Origin: Berkiella_A sp050252335
Lineage (GTDB): Bacteria > Pseudomonadota > Gammaproteobacteria > Berkiellales > Berkiellaceae
Assembly: GCA_050252335.1 (NCBI GenBank)
Contig: JBFWLB010000006.1
Span: 1-64,000, forward strand
Reading direction: 5' to 3'
Length of the DNA: 64,000 nt
Positions 1 through 10,000 of this stretch are shown in pieces. How positions within the stretch are numbered: the stretch's first letter is position 1; every line of letters begins with the position of its first letter. Both the position numbers and the translations under genes were made by a program. The notes below the pieces were generated by a model. The model saw only the letters and a list, made by a program, of their open reading frames with translations. It was not told where the DNA came from and did not search any database.

Positions 1-1291
1 GGAAGAGGGGTAATAGGCTATTTAGATTTAAGAGTTTGAGTAGGGATGGAAATAAAATATAAAGTAAAAATAGGTATAAAATAAAAGTACCCAGAATTCT
101 ATTTTTTTGTTTTAGCGTAAAATAATGCATGAGCGCAATGTCACGTATCAAAAACAATATTGTGGTGACGATTAAGACAGGAGAAGAAAAAGAGTCTATA
201 AACTTAGAAAGCGGTAGAGGTGATGCTATTGCAATGAATCCTGTTATCAGTAAAAAAGTAACTGAAATGATCCAAAGAGGGCTATAGTTAAGCGCCTCAA
301 CCATTCTTTTCTCATTGAAATGTGTGATGAATCTTTTGTATTGCAAGTAAGACACATTATCAATCAGTATAGCGCAATAAGATAAGAGTAGTGCAACCAT
401 GAAGGCTGTGTAAATGGGGGCACTTTTGAAGATAGTTTGGAGATCTTTTAATTTTTCAATTTCATTTAATTGTTCAGATAAGGGTGCAGCAAAAGCAAAG
501 CCTGAGAAATAAATTACACAGTAGAGGTTGAAAATCAGCCATATCCATGGAATCTGTGAATATTGAAGTTCTTTGCTGAAACTTCTATATACACCAATGA
601 GTGACCAGATAAGAAAGACAAACAATGAAATAGAGATAAAAGAGGTAGCATTAAACTCAATATGATGCCATGTAATGGTTGTCGATAGGCTTGATAATAA
701 AAAAGCTTGATAAGTGATGGTGCCACCTATAAAGATAGCGATCAGAAAATATCGAAAAGTTTTTATGTTATGGCCTCGGCGTGCTTTTGACAGAACTTGC
801 AAGCTGAGGATGAGCGCTATACTTTGCGTTAACAGTCCACCCATTAGTAATAGGATGACTTTGTGGCCTATATCAAGTGTTTTTACATTGATCAGTTGAC
901 CGTAAATGGATAGCGCTGTGTTAGCCGTTGATGCATTGAGCGTCAGAAAGACATAGAGTATGAGAGAAATAAGTGTTCCGTACCACGCAAAGGCAGTGCT
1001 ACCAATGAGTTTTCCAAAACCCATTTCAAGTGGGGTAAGAGCAGATTGTCTCTGAAAGTCCCATGTATTTAAATTGACCTCTTCAATGACACACTCAGAA
1101 GCATTTTTGGTACCCCATAAGAAGATAAAATAGCATGCAAGTGCAAATGCTGCTGCAGCACTCGTAGAATGGTTGCCTCCTAATTGAAAGAGATAGACGA
1201 TTAGACCAATGAGCAAAGAAGTCAGCAAGATTCGCTGTAATGAAAAATCAAGCCATATATTTCTTCTAAATTCAGCATTATTGAATATCAT
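1..1291 (-). CDS. ABC transporter permease, partial (C-terminus beyond left edge)
   Basis: The minus strand is open from the ATG at 1291 to the left edge, about 430 codons with no stop, so this is a gene cut by the window. Its ATG shares one base with the stop of the ATPase gene (TAATG), which indicates translational coupling. The translation is a multi-pass membrane protein with many hydrophobic segments separated by short charged loops. Near residues 65-100 a cytoplasmic stretch carries acidic residues, TWD, QR.SAL.P and GKL.GS. I recall this layout from permeases that pair with this ATPase type. It is presumably the membrane half of an exporter. The substrate cannot be told from sequence. 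Confidence 0.75.
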   Translation of the reverse strand, partial: MIFNNAEFRRNIWLDFSLQRILLTSLLIGLIVYLFQLGGNHSTSAAAAFALACYFIFLWGTKNASECVIEEVNLNTWDFQRQSALTPLEMGFGKLIGSTAFAWYGTLISLILYVFLTLNASTANTALSIYGQLINVKTLDIGHKVILLLMGGLLTQSIALILSLQVLSKARRGHNIKTFRYFLIAIFIGGTITYQAFLLSSLSTTITWHHIEFNATSFISISLFVFLIWSLIGVYRSFSKELQYSQIPWIWLIFNLYCVIYFSGFAFAAPLSEQLNEIEKLKDLQTIFKSAPIYTAFMVALLLSYCAILIDNVSYLQYKRFITHFNEKRMVEALNYSPLWIISVTFLLITGFIAIASPLPLSKFIDSFSSPVLIVTTILFLIRDIALMHYFTLKQKNRILGTFILYLFLLYILFPSLLKLLNLNSLLPLF

Positions 1292-2223
1292 TATTTTTTA
1301 TCACTTGTATCATAAGAGGCATCTAAATACACTTGAGCCATTGAGGGTTTAATCACTTGAATGCCACAGACTGGGATATTGTGCGCAATCAGCTCTTTGA
1401 GTAGTTGATGCTGGGCATCGATATCTCCATCAAAACGAACAATCACGCTTAATTTTTCGGTTGATTTTAGAGTGATATTCTTAAAAGCTGATAATGCTTT
1501 TAAAATGGAATCATCTAAAGCCGTCAATGAGATTTTTAAGTAGTTATTTGGGCTTGCTTGTTCTGTGCTTAGATCTAAGGCACAGTGCTTAATTAATTTT
1601 CCATTTTTTATTATCATCATATGTGTAGAGTAGTCTTCTAATTCAGAAAGAATATGAGACGAGACGATGAGTGTCATACCTTCGGTGCATAGACTTCTTA
1701 GCAAAGTAGACAGTTGCATTCTTGCTTCTGGATCTAAACCAGCAGCAGGTTCGTCTAAGAATAATACTTTAGGCTGATAGATAATTGCTTGAGCGATGGC
1801 AAGTCTTTGACGCAATCCCCGTGATAAGTGACCTGCTAAGCTATTACGGTATTCGTTTAGGTTCAGTTTTTCTAAAACGGTGTTTATTCTTAATTCCAAA
1901 GCCTTTGATTCAAGGTGGTAGCTTAAGCCTGTGAAAGTAAGACATTGGACTACAGTGAGTGAATCATATAAACCATAAAAGTCAGGCAAAAAGCTGCATA
2001 AGCGATGAACCTGTTTGGGGAAGCGTAAGACATCGTAATTATCAATAAACATTTTGCCAGAAAGAGGCGTATCCAGTGCAGCAAGTGTGCGTAGTAGCGT
2101 TGTTTTGCCTGCACCATTAGGACCAACCAATGCGGTGATTGTTTGTGGTTCTATTTCAAATGAAATATTATCCAAGGCACGTTTGTTTGGATAATCGAAA
2201 GTTAATTTTTCGACTTTAATCAT
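1291..2223 (-). CDS. ABC transporter ATP-binding protein
   Basis: This 310-residue protein is the nucleotide-binding subunit of an ABC exporter. Walker A (GPNGAGKT) is at residues 34-41, the ABC signature (LSRGLRQRL) at 133-141, Walker B (VLFLDEP) at 153-159 and the switch histidine (SSH) at 190. The Q-loop region reads FLPDFYGLYDSLTV, with no glutamine at the usual place; I recall this variant from a group of two-gene exporters. A C-terminal tail of about 100 residues follows the catalytic core, as in ABC-2 type exporters. It lies just upstream of, and overlaps, the permease gene, so the two form an operon. The substrate is unknown. Confidence 0.9.
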   Translation of the reverse strand: MIKVEKLTFDYPNKRALDNISFEIEPQTITALVGPNGAGKTTLLRTLAALDTPLSGKMFIDNYDVLRFPKQVHRLCSFLPDFYGLYDSLTVVQCLTFTGLSYHLESKALELRINTVLEKLNLNEYRNSLAGHLSRGLRQRLAIAQAIIYQPKVLFLDEPAAGLDPEARMQLSTLLRSLCTEGMTLIVSSHILSELEDYSTHMMIIKNGKLIKHCALDLSTEQASPNNYLKISLTALDDSILKALSAFKNITLKSTEKLSVIVRFDGDIDAQHQLLKELIAHNIPVCGIQVIKPSMAQVYLDASYDTSDKK

Positions 2224-2333
2224 ATAAATTATTAAATAAGTTTACATTGTTACAGTTTATGAAATTGACTCATAATAAACAATCAAATGCTTTAAAGAAG
2301 AAAGTTTTCTTACTTCTGATTTGCCTGAGGAAC

Positions 2334-3398
2334 ATGATGATAGATACCAAAATACAAAACGACAATAATGCAAGCGAAACTAAAATTCCAGAATCAGATG
2401 AGAAAGTCATTGTGTCAAATGCCTACCCTAAACTTCAGAATGCATTTGTTTGGGGCAAAATGGTGGCAGATATATTTGAAGATTTATTTGCTGGCTTATT
2501 CGCGTTTATTCCAAACGGCTTAGATAGTATTTACAACGAGCTTTTAAAAGAGATCCCGATCGTTCGTGTTTTTTTTGAAATAAAAATCGTGGAAACAGTT
2601 TTAAAACTTATTTCGGGTATTACTATTGGCCAAGGCGTGGCTCAAGATGTGTCTAAATATTTATTCAGGCCCATTGGTTTTGGATTGGGCGCTTTGCTTG
2701 GTAGTAGCCTTGCATTCTTAAAAGCAAAACCACAATACAATGGAAGTGTTGGTGAAGTTTTATATCGCTTATCTGGTCAAACCGTGTTAGGTGCCTTATT
2801 TGGGTTGCTTGCTACAGCCATTGGTTTTAGCTTAGTTTCAGGTCTATCTCTCAGTGACATGAATATGACCGTTGTGTTGATGAGTTTTGGCGTGGGGGCC
2901 AGTGTAGGTTTAATGGCTAAGGCTATGTTGTTGCTATCTGTCAGTATGGTAAACCGCGCGAATGCTGCAAATATGCGTAGAAATGTAAAACGTGCAAAAG
3001 ATTTAAGTATAAAGCTGAAAGAAGCAGCTAAACAACGCGCCAAATCACGTATTTTAAAAGAGGCACAGACACTAATTGCACAAGTAAATGGTGCTCAGCC
3101 ACAAGAACTGATGGATGCATTTTTCAACAGTCAGTTTGAGTCGATGGCCTATCATACCTATAAGAAAATTGATCGCCATTTTAATTATTTAGCGGATAGA
3201 GCCTGCTGTGGTGATTTACAGGCGCTAAAAAAATTGCAGTTATTGATTCCGGCGCGTCAAGTTAATAAATTCAAGCCTGTTAAACCATCACTGGAAGTAA
3301 TGATAGATAGGATTTTTAATGAACGTACATTATTTCAATTGAGAGATGATGTTGATAATAGCTATGATAGGTGGCGATATGCTGATCTGAAAGTTTGA
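2334..3398 (+). CDS. hypothetical membrane protein
   Basis: I do not recognise this protein. Two adjacent ATGs at 2334 and 2337 follow a GAGG motif, which favours a start here over a TTG further upstream at 2247. The protein is about 354 residues. It has a polar N-terminus, a hydrophobic glycine-rich middle (roughly residues 50-220) with three to five possible membrane helices, then a strongly basic stretch (about 215-245, rich in K, R and A) and a polar C-terminal domain of about 110 residues. The gene diverges from the ABC transporter operon with about 110 bases between them. A membrane protein with a cytoplasmic tail fits the layout, but no function can be assigned. Confidence 0.7.
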   Translation: MMIDTKIQNDNNASETKIPESDEKVIVSNAYPKLQNAFVWGKMVADIFEDLFAGLFAFIPNGLDSIYNELLKEIPIVRVFFEIKIVETVLKLISGITIGQGVAQDVSKYLFRPIGFGLGALLGSSLAFLKAKPQYNGSVGEVLYRLSGQTVLGALFGLLATAIGFSLVSGLSLSDMNMTVVLMSFGVGASVGLMAKAMLLLSVSMVNRANAANMRRNVKRAKDLSIKLKEAAKQRAKSRILKEAQTLIAQVNGAQPQELMDAFFNSQFESMAYHTYKKIDRHFNYLADRACCGDLQALKKLQLLIPARQVNKFKPVKPSLEVMIDRIFNERTLFQLRDDVDNSYDRWRYADLKV

Positions 3399-3580
3399 GT
3401 GAGATGGTAATTCTACTCACAGCAGGCGATTCGTCGGTTAGGCAGCGAGTGTTCGAGCAATAGGCGTGTATACAAAATACATGACATTGTGAGATACGCG
3501 AAGCCAACAACCTCGACGATTTATCTGTGAAGGGTATATATCCTATTATTTTAGTAACACCTGTTTCCTGAGGAACTGAT

Positions 3581-4732
3581 TTGAGCAAATTAACCAACAC
3601 AGCTTTTGTATTTGGAATGCTTTTGTTTTCTTTTATAGCTTTTGCTGGCACTAAGTCGGATGAAGCTGTTTCTCGTGTTGTTCCTGGTTTAGAAAAAAAT
3701 ATTGCTCAGATTATGAAAGCTAATAAAGTTCCTGGGGTTGCTGTAGCAATTGTATCTCGTGACAAAGTGCTTTATCTCAAAACATTTGGCGTTAAGAAAG
3801 TAGGTTCTACGGATAAAATAACACCTAATACACTTTTTCAGATTGGTTCGCTTTCTAAGCCTGTTCATGCGACCCTTCTTGGAGTTTTGCAAGCACAGGG
3901 TAAGCTTTCACTACAAGATCCTGTGAGTCGATTTGTGCCCAATTTTAAAGTGCGCAATACGCGTGAGCAAGTTAAAATTTTTCATTTAATGAGCCATAGT
4001 ACAGGTGTGCCTAATTATGGATTTAATGAGCGTATTGAAGCATTTGCGCCACGCGAAACAATTATAGATAGATTGCAAAAGGTTCCTGTTGTTGCTCAAC
4101 CAGGTCAGAAATTTGCTTATAACAATGCCATGTTTGGTTTAGTTGGGGATGTTGTTTCTAAAGCAGCAGGTAAGCCTTTGGACAAAGTGATTAAACAAGA
4201 ACTATTTACGCCACTTGGTATGAATCGCGCTAGCGTTGGTTATCAACCTATGATGCAAAATCCAGATAAGGCATATCCACATGTCCCCAATGGTCGGGGA
4301 CAGTATGTTCTCGTGCCGAAATACTCTAAAAGTTACTATGCTTTTCCTGCAGCAGGTGGTGTAAATGCTTCTGTGAAAGACATGATTCCATTTTTACAGT
4401 TATATTTAGGAAAGCCATCGCCTATCATTTCAAAATCAGGTCTTGATAAATTAACAACCCCCGTTGTCAAGAATCCAAATGCAGTGCTTGCTTGGCAAGC
4501 CGTAAAAGGGCGTATTACAAATAGCTCTTACGGTTTGGGTTGGCATTCAATGAATTATTCAAATAAAAAGGTCATCTATCATTCAGGTCACCTAAAAGGC
4601 TTTAGAAATTTTATGGGCTATGTAAAAGATGATGTGGGCATTATCGTTTTAACAAATGCAGAAGAGAAATTTGCATCAAAAATAGCATTGAATTTTTTTG
4701 AATCTTATGTGAAGGCGAGCGCTAAGAACTAA
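3581..4732 (+). CDS. class C beta-lactamase / penicillin-binding-like serine hydrolase
   Basis: This 383-residue exported protein belongs to the beta-lactamase (class C) / serine hydrolase family. The three active-site motifs are present: SLSK at residues 90-93 (nucleophile Ser90 and Lys93), YNN at 180-182, and HSG at 334-336 in place of KTG. A signal peptide of about 22 residues (a hydrophobic stretch ending in AFAG) places it in the periplasm. The start is a TTG at 3581 preceded by TGAGGA at good spacing. HSG instead of KTG is common in family members acting as esterases or D-amino peptidases, so true beta-lactamase activity is not implied. It stands alone between two divergently arranged neighbours. 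Confidence 0.85.
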   Translation: MSKLTNTAFVFGMLLFSFIAFAGTKSDEAVSRVVPGLEKNIAQIMKANKVPGVAVAIVSRDKVLYLKTFGVKKVGSTDKITPNTLFQIGSLSKPVHATLLGVLQAQGKLSLQDPVSRFVPNFKVRNTREQVKIFHLMSHSTGVPNYGFNERIEAFAPRETIIDRLQKVPVVAQPGQKFAYNNAMFGLVGDVVSKAAGKPLDKVIKQELFTPLGMNRASVGYQPMMQNPDKAYPHVPNGRGQYVLVPKYSKSYYAFPAAGGVNASVKDMIPFLQLYLGKPSPIISKSGLDKLTTPVVKNPNAVLAWQAVKGRITNSSYGLGWHSMNYSNKKVIYHSGHLKGFRNFMGYVKDDVGIIVLTNAEEKFASKIALNFFESYVKASAKN

Positions 4733-4755
4733 ACGTCTTTTCAATATTGCTTTAT

Positions 4756-4823
4756 TTTGTAGGGGCGGACCGTTGTGTCCGCCCTCTATTTTTAAGGCCG
4801 ACACAACGGTCGGCCACTACAAA
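4756..4823. repeat. GC-rich double palindrome (REP/BIME-like)
   Basis: Two GC-rich hairpins lie head to head: GGGCGGAC/GTCCGCCC (4763-4784) and GGCCGAC/GTCGGCC (4797-4815), framed by TTTGTAG and CTACAAA (4756-4762 and 4817-4823). The base composition is far above the AT-rich surroundings. The arrangement resembles a pair of extragenic palindromes, and it may also end transcription of the beta-lactamase-like gene and of the converging nuclease operon. Confidence 0.6.
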
Positions 4824-4921
4824 TAGAAGACATAGACGTACATGCTATTCATGATGATGGTAGGTTGTATAGCAACTAATAAGCTTTTAGAAGAATTCTT
4901 GATAAAAACTTAGCAATCTAC

Positions 4922-5635
4922 TCACACATAAGGATTCACATTCCCCTGAATTTTTTGAATAGCAAGATTCTTCTTCTTTTCCCAGGGGCCGGGAGGATAT
5001 TGGTAGTGCCAGCTTTTGAATAATTCTATTTTGCTTTGGCTCAATGGAATTGAATAAGTATCGTACATATAAAGATAAATGCGAGCAATTTCACCTTTGA
5101 GCGCATCTTCGGGTTCTAATACTTTTGTTTTTGCATGAAAGTAAAGAGCGCAATCTTGTCTTTTCTCTCCTGATGACTGCGCAATAGCATCGAAAGACAA
5201 TGTGGATCTTAATCTTAGAATGTGTTTTGAAGTGGGTAAGCGATTATGCAAATCATATAGCATGATTTTATAAAGTGCATCTGATTGTTTGCAGCATAAT
5301 AATCCTTTAAAACGTTGTCCATTTTTATTCATACATATTTTATTTTCAAAGCAAGGACGTGTTGCTGCCAGTTCTTTTTTTGTTACAAGGTGCATCCATT
5401 GAATTTTCTTTTCGGCAGCGGTCGAATGGATTGGGAAAGTTTGCAATAAACCCTCTTTATTGAATGATTCATTACAAAAAGTGGTATAGGGATTCGATGC
5501 ATATATCTTAAGCAGTATTTGATGAAGATCTTTGTCATTCTGAATCGGGTGAGGCGGTATTTGGGCTAGAGCAGTGTTGCCAATCAATAAGATAGCAAAA
5601 AAGAAAAACAACAAACTGCTTATGATATACCGCAT
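4922..5635 (-). CDS. endonuclease I (EndA/Vvn) family protein, divergent
   Basis: This 237-residue protein has an N-terminal signal sequence (hydrophobic to about residue 24) and matches periplasmic/extracellular endonuclease I. Shared features are a central DLHN motif (DMHN in EndA), a KGEIARIYLYM helix (RGAIARTYFYM in EndA) and a C-terminal GNVNPYV (GNHNPYV in EndA). The general-base region reads QWMHLVT where active family members have WEH.VP, so the histidine is kept but the neighbouring glutamate, a metal ligand in Vvn, is a methionine. Activity may therefore be altered or lost. It follows the glutaredoxin gene by 21 bases, probably in one operon. EndA-type enzymes depend on disulfides, which may explain the partnership. 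Confidence 0.7.
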   Translation of the reverse strand: MRYIISSLLFFFFAILLIGNTALAQIPPHPIQNDKDLHQILLKIYASNPYTTFCNESFNKEGLLQTFPIHSTAAEKKIQWMHLVTKKELAATRPCFENKICMNKNGQRFKGLLCCKQSDALYKIMLYDLHNRLPTSKHILRLRSTLSFDAIAQSSGEKRQDCALYFHAKTKVLEPEDALKGEIARIYLYMYDTYSIPLSQSKIELFKSWHYQYPPGPWEKKKNLAIQKIQGNVNPYV

Positions 5636-5656
5636 CTGAAAACTTATAACATTGTT

Positions 5657-6037
5657 TTAGGAGAGTGCACCTGAGCAATTTTCTAAGACTGCATGTTCGC
5701 AGAGTACTTTTGTTAATTGAACAGCGTTAAAGCCGTCCATTCGATATTCTCCCACGGTAATAATGGGTATGCCTTGCGCATGTAATGCATCAAATTTTTC
5801 TTGGCCATTGGGTGTATCAATATCATAAAGTGTATAAGCGATATTTAGTTGATCTAAATATTCTTTGGCTTTACGGCAGTGAGAGCACCAAGAAGCAACG
5901 TAAATAGAAACTTCGTTATTAGTCTGCATCGTGTTTTCGAGCTTTGCAGTTGCCGCAGAAGCGGGTGATAAGGATGATATAGTTAGTGTAATAGATAAAA
6001 ATATTGAGGAAAACACACCACAAAAAATTTTTGACAT
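5657..6037 (-). CDS. periplasmic glutaredoxin-like thiol-disulfide protein
   Basis: A small exported protein of 126 residues. I place the start at the ATG at 6037 because it follows a TTGAGA stretch and opens a clean signal peptide (hydrophobic residues 5-24, ending SASA-type). The frame remains open upstream to 6124 but that extension breaks the signal peptide. The mature part is a glutaredoxin fold with the redox motif CSHC (Cys51, Cys54), the cis-proline turn in GIPIITVG and a GF motif. Glutaredoxins are normally cytosolic, so an exported one probably handles periplasmic thiols or disulfides. It is first in a two-gene unit with the EndA-like nuclease. Confidence 0.8.
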   Translation of the reverse strand: MSKIFCGVFSSIFLSITLTISSLSPASAATAKLENTMQTNNEVSIYVASWCSHCRKAKEYLDQLNIAYTLYDIDTPNGQEKFDALHAQGIPIITVGEYRMDGFNAVQLTKVLCEHAVLENCSGALS

Positions 6038-6249
6038 AAGTATCTCAACTTCTAGTTTTACAATCTGCAGGTTCCTTTGTACCTGGTTGCTTAAAAAAAA
6101 ACAACATATACTCGAGTTATTCAATAAGTGTAAAGCATGGATCGATATTTTATAGATAGCTAGCTTATGATAAAAAATAGTTGTTTAACTTTTTTAAGCA
6201 TCGCTGTGATCCCTTATTGGCTCTCTTTGTTTTAATCTATAAGGCAATT

Positions 6250-6951
6250 ATGTTAGTTAATAAATATTTTAAATTATTTGGACTCTTTATATGTTTATTT
6301 AGCATGAGTACGGTTTCTCATGCTTCAGGCCCAATCATGCATGCCTATCTTGGTATAAAATGGTTAGAAAAATATGGTGCTGAATATACACCTATACAAA
6401 AAAGAGATTTCATATTAGGTACTTTGTTTCCAGATATTAGATACTTGGGTACCATCTCAAGGAGCAAAACACATATAAAAACAGATAGTTTGCAAGAGGT
6501 AAAAGCTGGCAAAACTCCCTTTGAACAAGGTATGCGTTTTCATAATTATGTCGATGTGACACGTGCACGTTTTTTAAGTAAGCATAGCATTAATCAAAAA
6601 ATACAGAAGTTGCCAGCTAAACATCGAGGTACTTTTGTTAAACTGATTGAAGATCAAATTGCCTTTTCAAAAGCAGATTGGGAAAGTATAAAAGCTTATT
6701 TGGCGGAAATCATTAAAGAAGAAGAGGCATATGTAGATAGGTCCACAATCACCAAATGGCACATGGGGCTTAGTTTCTATTTTAGTGCGGCGCCCAGTAC
6801 ACTCTTAAGTCAAATATCCATTTTTAACCAAGACATATTAACCATTGAAGCATCTACAATCGCTTTATGGAGTGAAATGCTTAAAGAATATAGTGAAAAT
6901 AAAGATTTTCAACTATATGTTGATGCTTTAATTAATAATTTTCAATTATGA
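6250..6951 (+). CDS. secreted protein resembling zinc-dependent phospholipase C
   Basis: The protein has 233 residues from the ATG at 6250, which has AAGG six bases upstream and begins a signal peptide ending near VSHASG. An in-frame TTG at 6181 would add a less plausible leader. The mature part is rich in helices and carries spaced histidines and aspartates: His31 (first mature residues), FPD at 61-62, His75, FHNYVD with His98 and Asp102, and KWH with His171. This spacing recalls the zinc-dependent phospholipase C / S1-P1 nuclease fold, in which such residues bind zinc near the mature N-terminus. The assignment rests on motif pattern only; it could be an uncharacterised family. It is divergent from the glutaredoxin gene. 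Confidence 0.5.
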   Translation: MLVNKYFKLFGLFICLFSMSTVSHASGPIMHAYLGIKWLEKYGAEYTPIQKRDFILGTLFPDIRYLGTISRSKTHIKTDSLQEVKAGKTPFEQGMRFHNYVDVTRARFLSKHSINQKIQKLPAKHRGTFVKLIEDQIAFSKADWESIKAYLAEIIKEEEAYVDRSTITKWHMGLSFYFSAAPSTLLSQISIFNQDILTIEASTIALWSEMLKEYSENKDFQLYVDALINNFQL

Positions 6952-6959
6952 AAAAAATA

Positions 6960-7023
6960 GGCAGAACAACTCAATATTCTGCCCATGCATAGCTTAAAAT
7001 TCAGTGGGAAAAATATCCCACTG
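6960..7023. terminator. two hairpins between convergent genes
   Basis: GGCAGAA/TTCTGCC (6960-6983) and CAGTGGGA/TCCCACTG (7002-7023) form two hairpins in the 81-base gap between the phospholipase-like gene and the converging adhesin gene. Neither is followed by a long T run, so the terminator role rests on position. Confidence 0.5.
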
Positions 7024-7032
7024 AGTCAGCTG

Positions 7033-10000
7033 CTAGGAAATTATATTCATTTCTAAAGTTATATTATTTAAATGGTTTTCTAATGCTGCGACATCATTAC
7101 CATTTACCACACCAATATTTTCAAAAATGAGCGTTGTATTATTGCACAAAGATACTTCAACATTATCGCCATCTTGTGTAAAGCCACTCACAACATCCGA
7201 GAAAGACGTTGAGCCATCGTTGTTGCTATCTTCTACATTAATAAAGGTCAATCTGCTCATATTGATACCTAAATCTCGAACCACAATGACTTCAGGATTG
7301 TTTGTTTCACTTACATCAACAATAAACTCATCAATGCCATCTCCACCATTCATAATGATTGCTTGAGCATTTATTTTTGCTGTGGTTAGAACATCGTCAC
7401 CTGTCGTACCCATGAGGTTAACCAATGAACCAGGATGGCTTAACACATTTACATCAAAATTGGCAGATACGCTTTCTGCTGTATGTGGATTTAATAAGGT
7501 ATATTCAAAATGCTCCGTTTCATCGACACTATGTGCGCCAACGCTATATGAATATTCTCCTTGGTTGTTTATAGTTAATAAAGCATCATGAGGTGTTTCT
7601 ATTTCAATATTTGAACCATCTGTTGGTAATGGAATATGTATTGTCTGTCCATCTTTATCTACATAGGCATCTAATGATAGTAAATTATGTTTAATAATAA
7701 ATTGATCCGCATCGGCTGTATTAAATGATACCTCAGATATCACAGCAGATTTGTGCGCAAAAACATCATTGATCATTAAATTGCCATGTATTTGACTATT
7801 AATTTCAACCCATTGCTGATCGTCATTTGCTTCTAATCCTATATTGGCATCGACTTTTAAAGACAGTAAGCTATTTGTATCATTGTCAAAAATAGTTCCT
7901 GTACCTGTAGGGTCATCAATATCAACAGCATCACCACTTGCTTTATAAGCACTGGTTAAGGTTATAAAGAAGTTTTCAGTTGATTCAGAAACACTATCAT
8001 CTATAACACTTAAGGTCAGTGTTGCCATTGTTGAACCTTTCAAGATTGTCACAGAGCCATTGGAAATATTATTTAAATAATCACCAGCGTTTTTAGCTGT
8101 ACCAGGGGTTACCTGATAGTTGACTGTGATATTCTCATCTGCAGGATGAGAAAGTGTGACTAAAAATTGAATGGTCGAATGTGTACCTTCTGTTGCGGAT
8201 GCATCATTGACGCTAACAAAAGGCGTTCCTTGCTCTGCTACATGTAAGGTGAAGGTGGCTGTTGATTTATCACCATCTTGATCCTTGATGGTATATTGAA
8301 ATAAATCAACACCGGTATCTATGGAGCCATTTGCGCCGCTATAAGTAAAGTTTCCATTTGCAAGTACGATGAGCATGCCGCCTAATGGTGTTTCTATTGC
8401 TTGGTTAGGAATAGGGATAATAATGGTGCTACCGCTTCTTGTTGCGCCAGCTAATTCTGGATGTTGATTCAAATAAGTTTGTGCAGCTTGATTAGAATCG
8501 AGTGTAAATTTAATTTCAACAACAGTTGCTGGACCATCTGCGCCTGCAGCATCGTTGGCTAATAAATTGCCTTGTGTTTGAACAGGATCAATCGTATCCA
8601 ACAAGAGCTGTTGAAGATTGCTTAAGTCTGGTTTTACTTCAATAACTGCTGGTGAATCTGTAGGATTTGCTAATCCTTGCAAATGTTGGTTAACATTTTG
8701 TTGGCTACCTGCGGGTGCAATATTTAAGATGATTGCGTCTACACTGTTCTGTTGAAGTAAATTTCTCCAAGCAAGTTCTTCTTGAGCAGTTAATATCTTA
8801 GAAGAAGGGACAGGTTGACCATCTGATAGCCAATATACTTTGTCAATAAAATGAGACAGATTAGGATCATTGGCATCATTTACAATATCTTGTGAGGTTT
8901 TTTGAAGTGCTGCACGATAGTTGGTATTACCGCCTGCCGTTAATCCGTTGATATATGCTTTTGCAGCTGCAATGTTGTTAAATTCAGAAGAAATCCAAAC
9001 ATCATCATTGTCTTGAGCATCGCTATCGCCTGCAAAAGTGACAATGCTGATTCTAAGTTGCTCACTTGCTTCGGCATAACTATCTAATAAGGCGCCTTGG
9101 CTAGCTAACGCTTCTTTTACAAGCGTTAAGCGTGATTTGCCTGTACCGCTGATTATTTGACCCATGCTACCGGAGATATCAATTGTAAAAGTTAGGTTAT
9201 AAGAAGGTAAAGGTGGTACTTCAAGAACAAAAGAGTCGTTAGCAGCGGTTGGGCCATCATCTCTAAATTGGAATGTACCACCAATATTGGCAACTGCACT
9301 ATCTGTATCTCCATCACCGTCGACAATGACGGCTGTTAAGGTAACAAGATTATCAGAAGAAAGCGTAGCGGGAGAGTTTGCTTGGTCGTGATCATTAGGA
9401 TCATTATGCATGACTGCACGACTTTGATTGAGGGTGACAAGCCCTGAATTTGAATCGACAGAAACTTTGAAAACTTCTAAATGAGTTGTCGCAGTTCTGC
9501 CTACCACCTCATTATTAACAACAAATAGGTTAACAGCCTCTTTTGTTTGAGAGTCAACGAGACCACTGTTTACACCATTTGCACTTATGCCAAGCGAATA
9601 AGTAATTGCATTGGGATCTTGTATGCCATTATTATCACTGTCTTTAGGGCCATCTGCCCCAAATATGCCGGTAAAGAGGTTAGCAAAAGAAGCACTTGCA
9701 TCGACTGCGAAGTTTGATTCATCAACCATCAGTATAGGCGCATCCATTTGATTCCTATCAATGTTGGGGATATCATCTACAATGCGAATAGATAATATAT
9801 TATTTGCAGTATCTCCATCCGTATCGCTAACACTAATATTTAAGTCTTCAAATAAATGATTTTCACCATTGCCTACAGGATGATTTTCGTTATCATTCAG
9901 TGTATAGCTGTAAATGACTTCTCCTGTGGTATTGTTAAAAGAAATTGCTTTGAAGGTATTGCCGAATGGGGTTGTGAAGCTGATTGGAGAGAACACACCG

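Noticed and set aside
3399..3580. Possible small RNA in the gap before the beta-lactamase-like gene
   Set aside because: Only a short GTGAG/CTCAC dyad is visible and nothing else supports an RNA gene.
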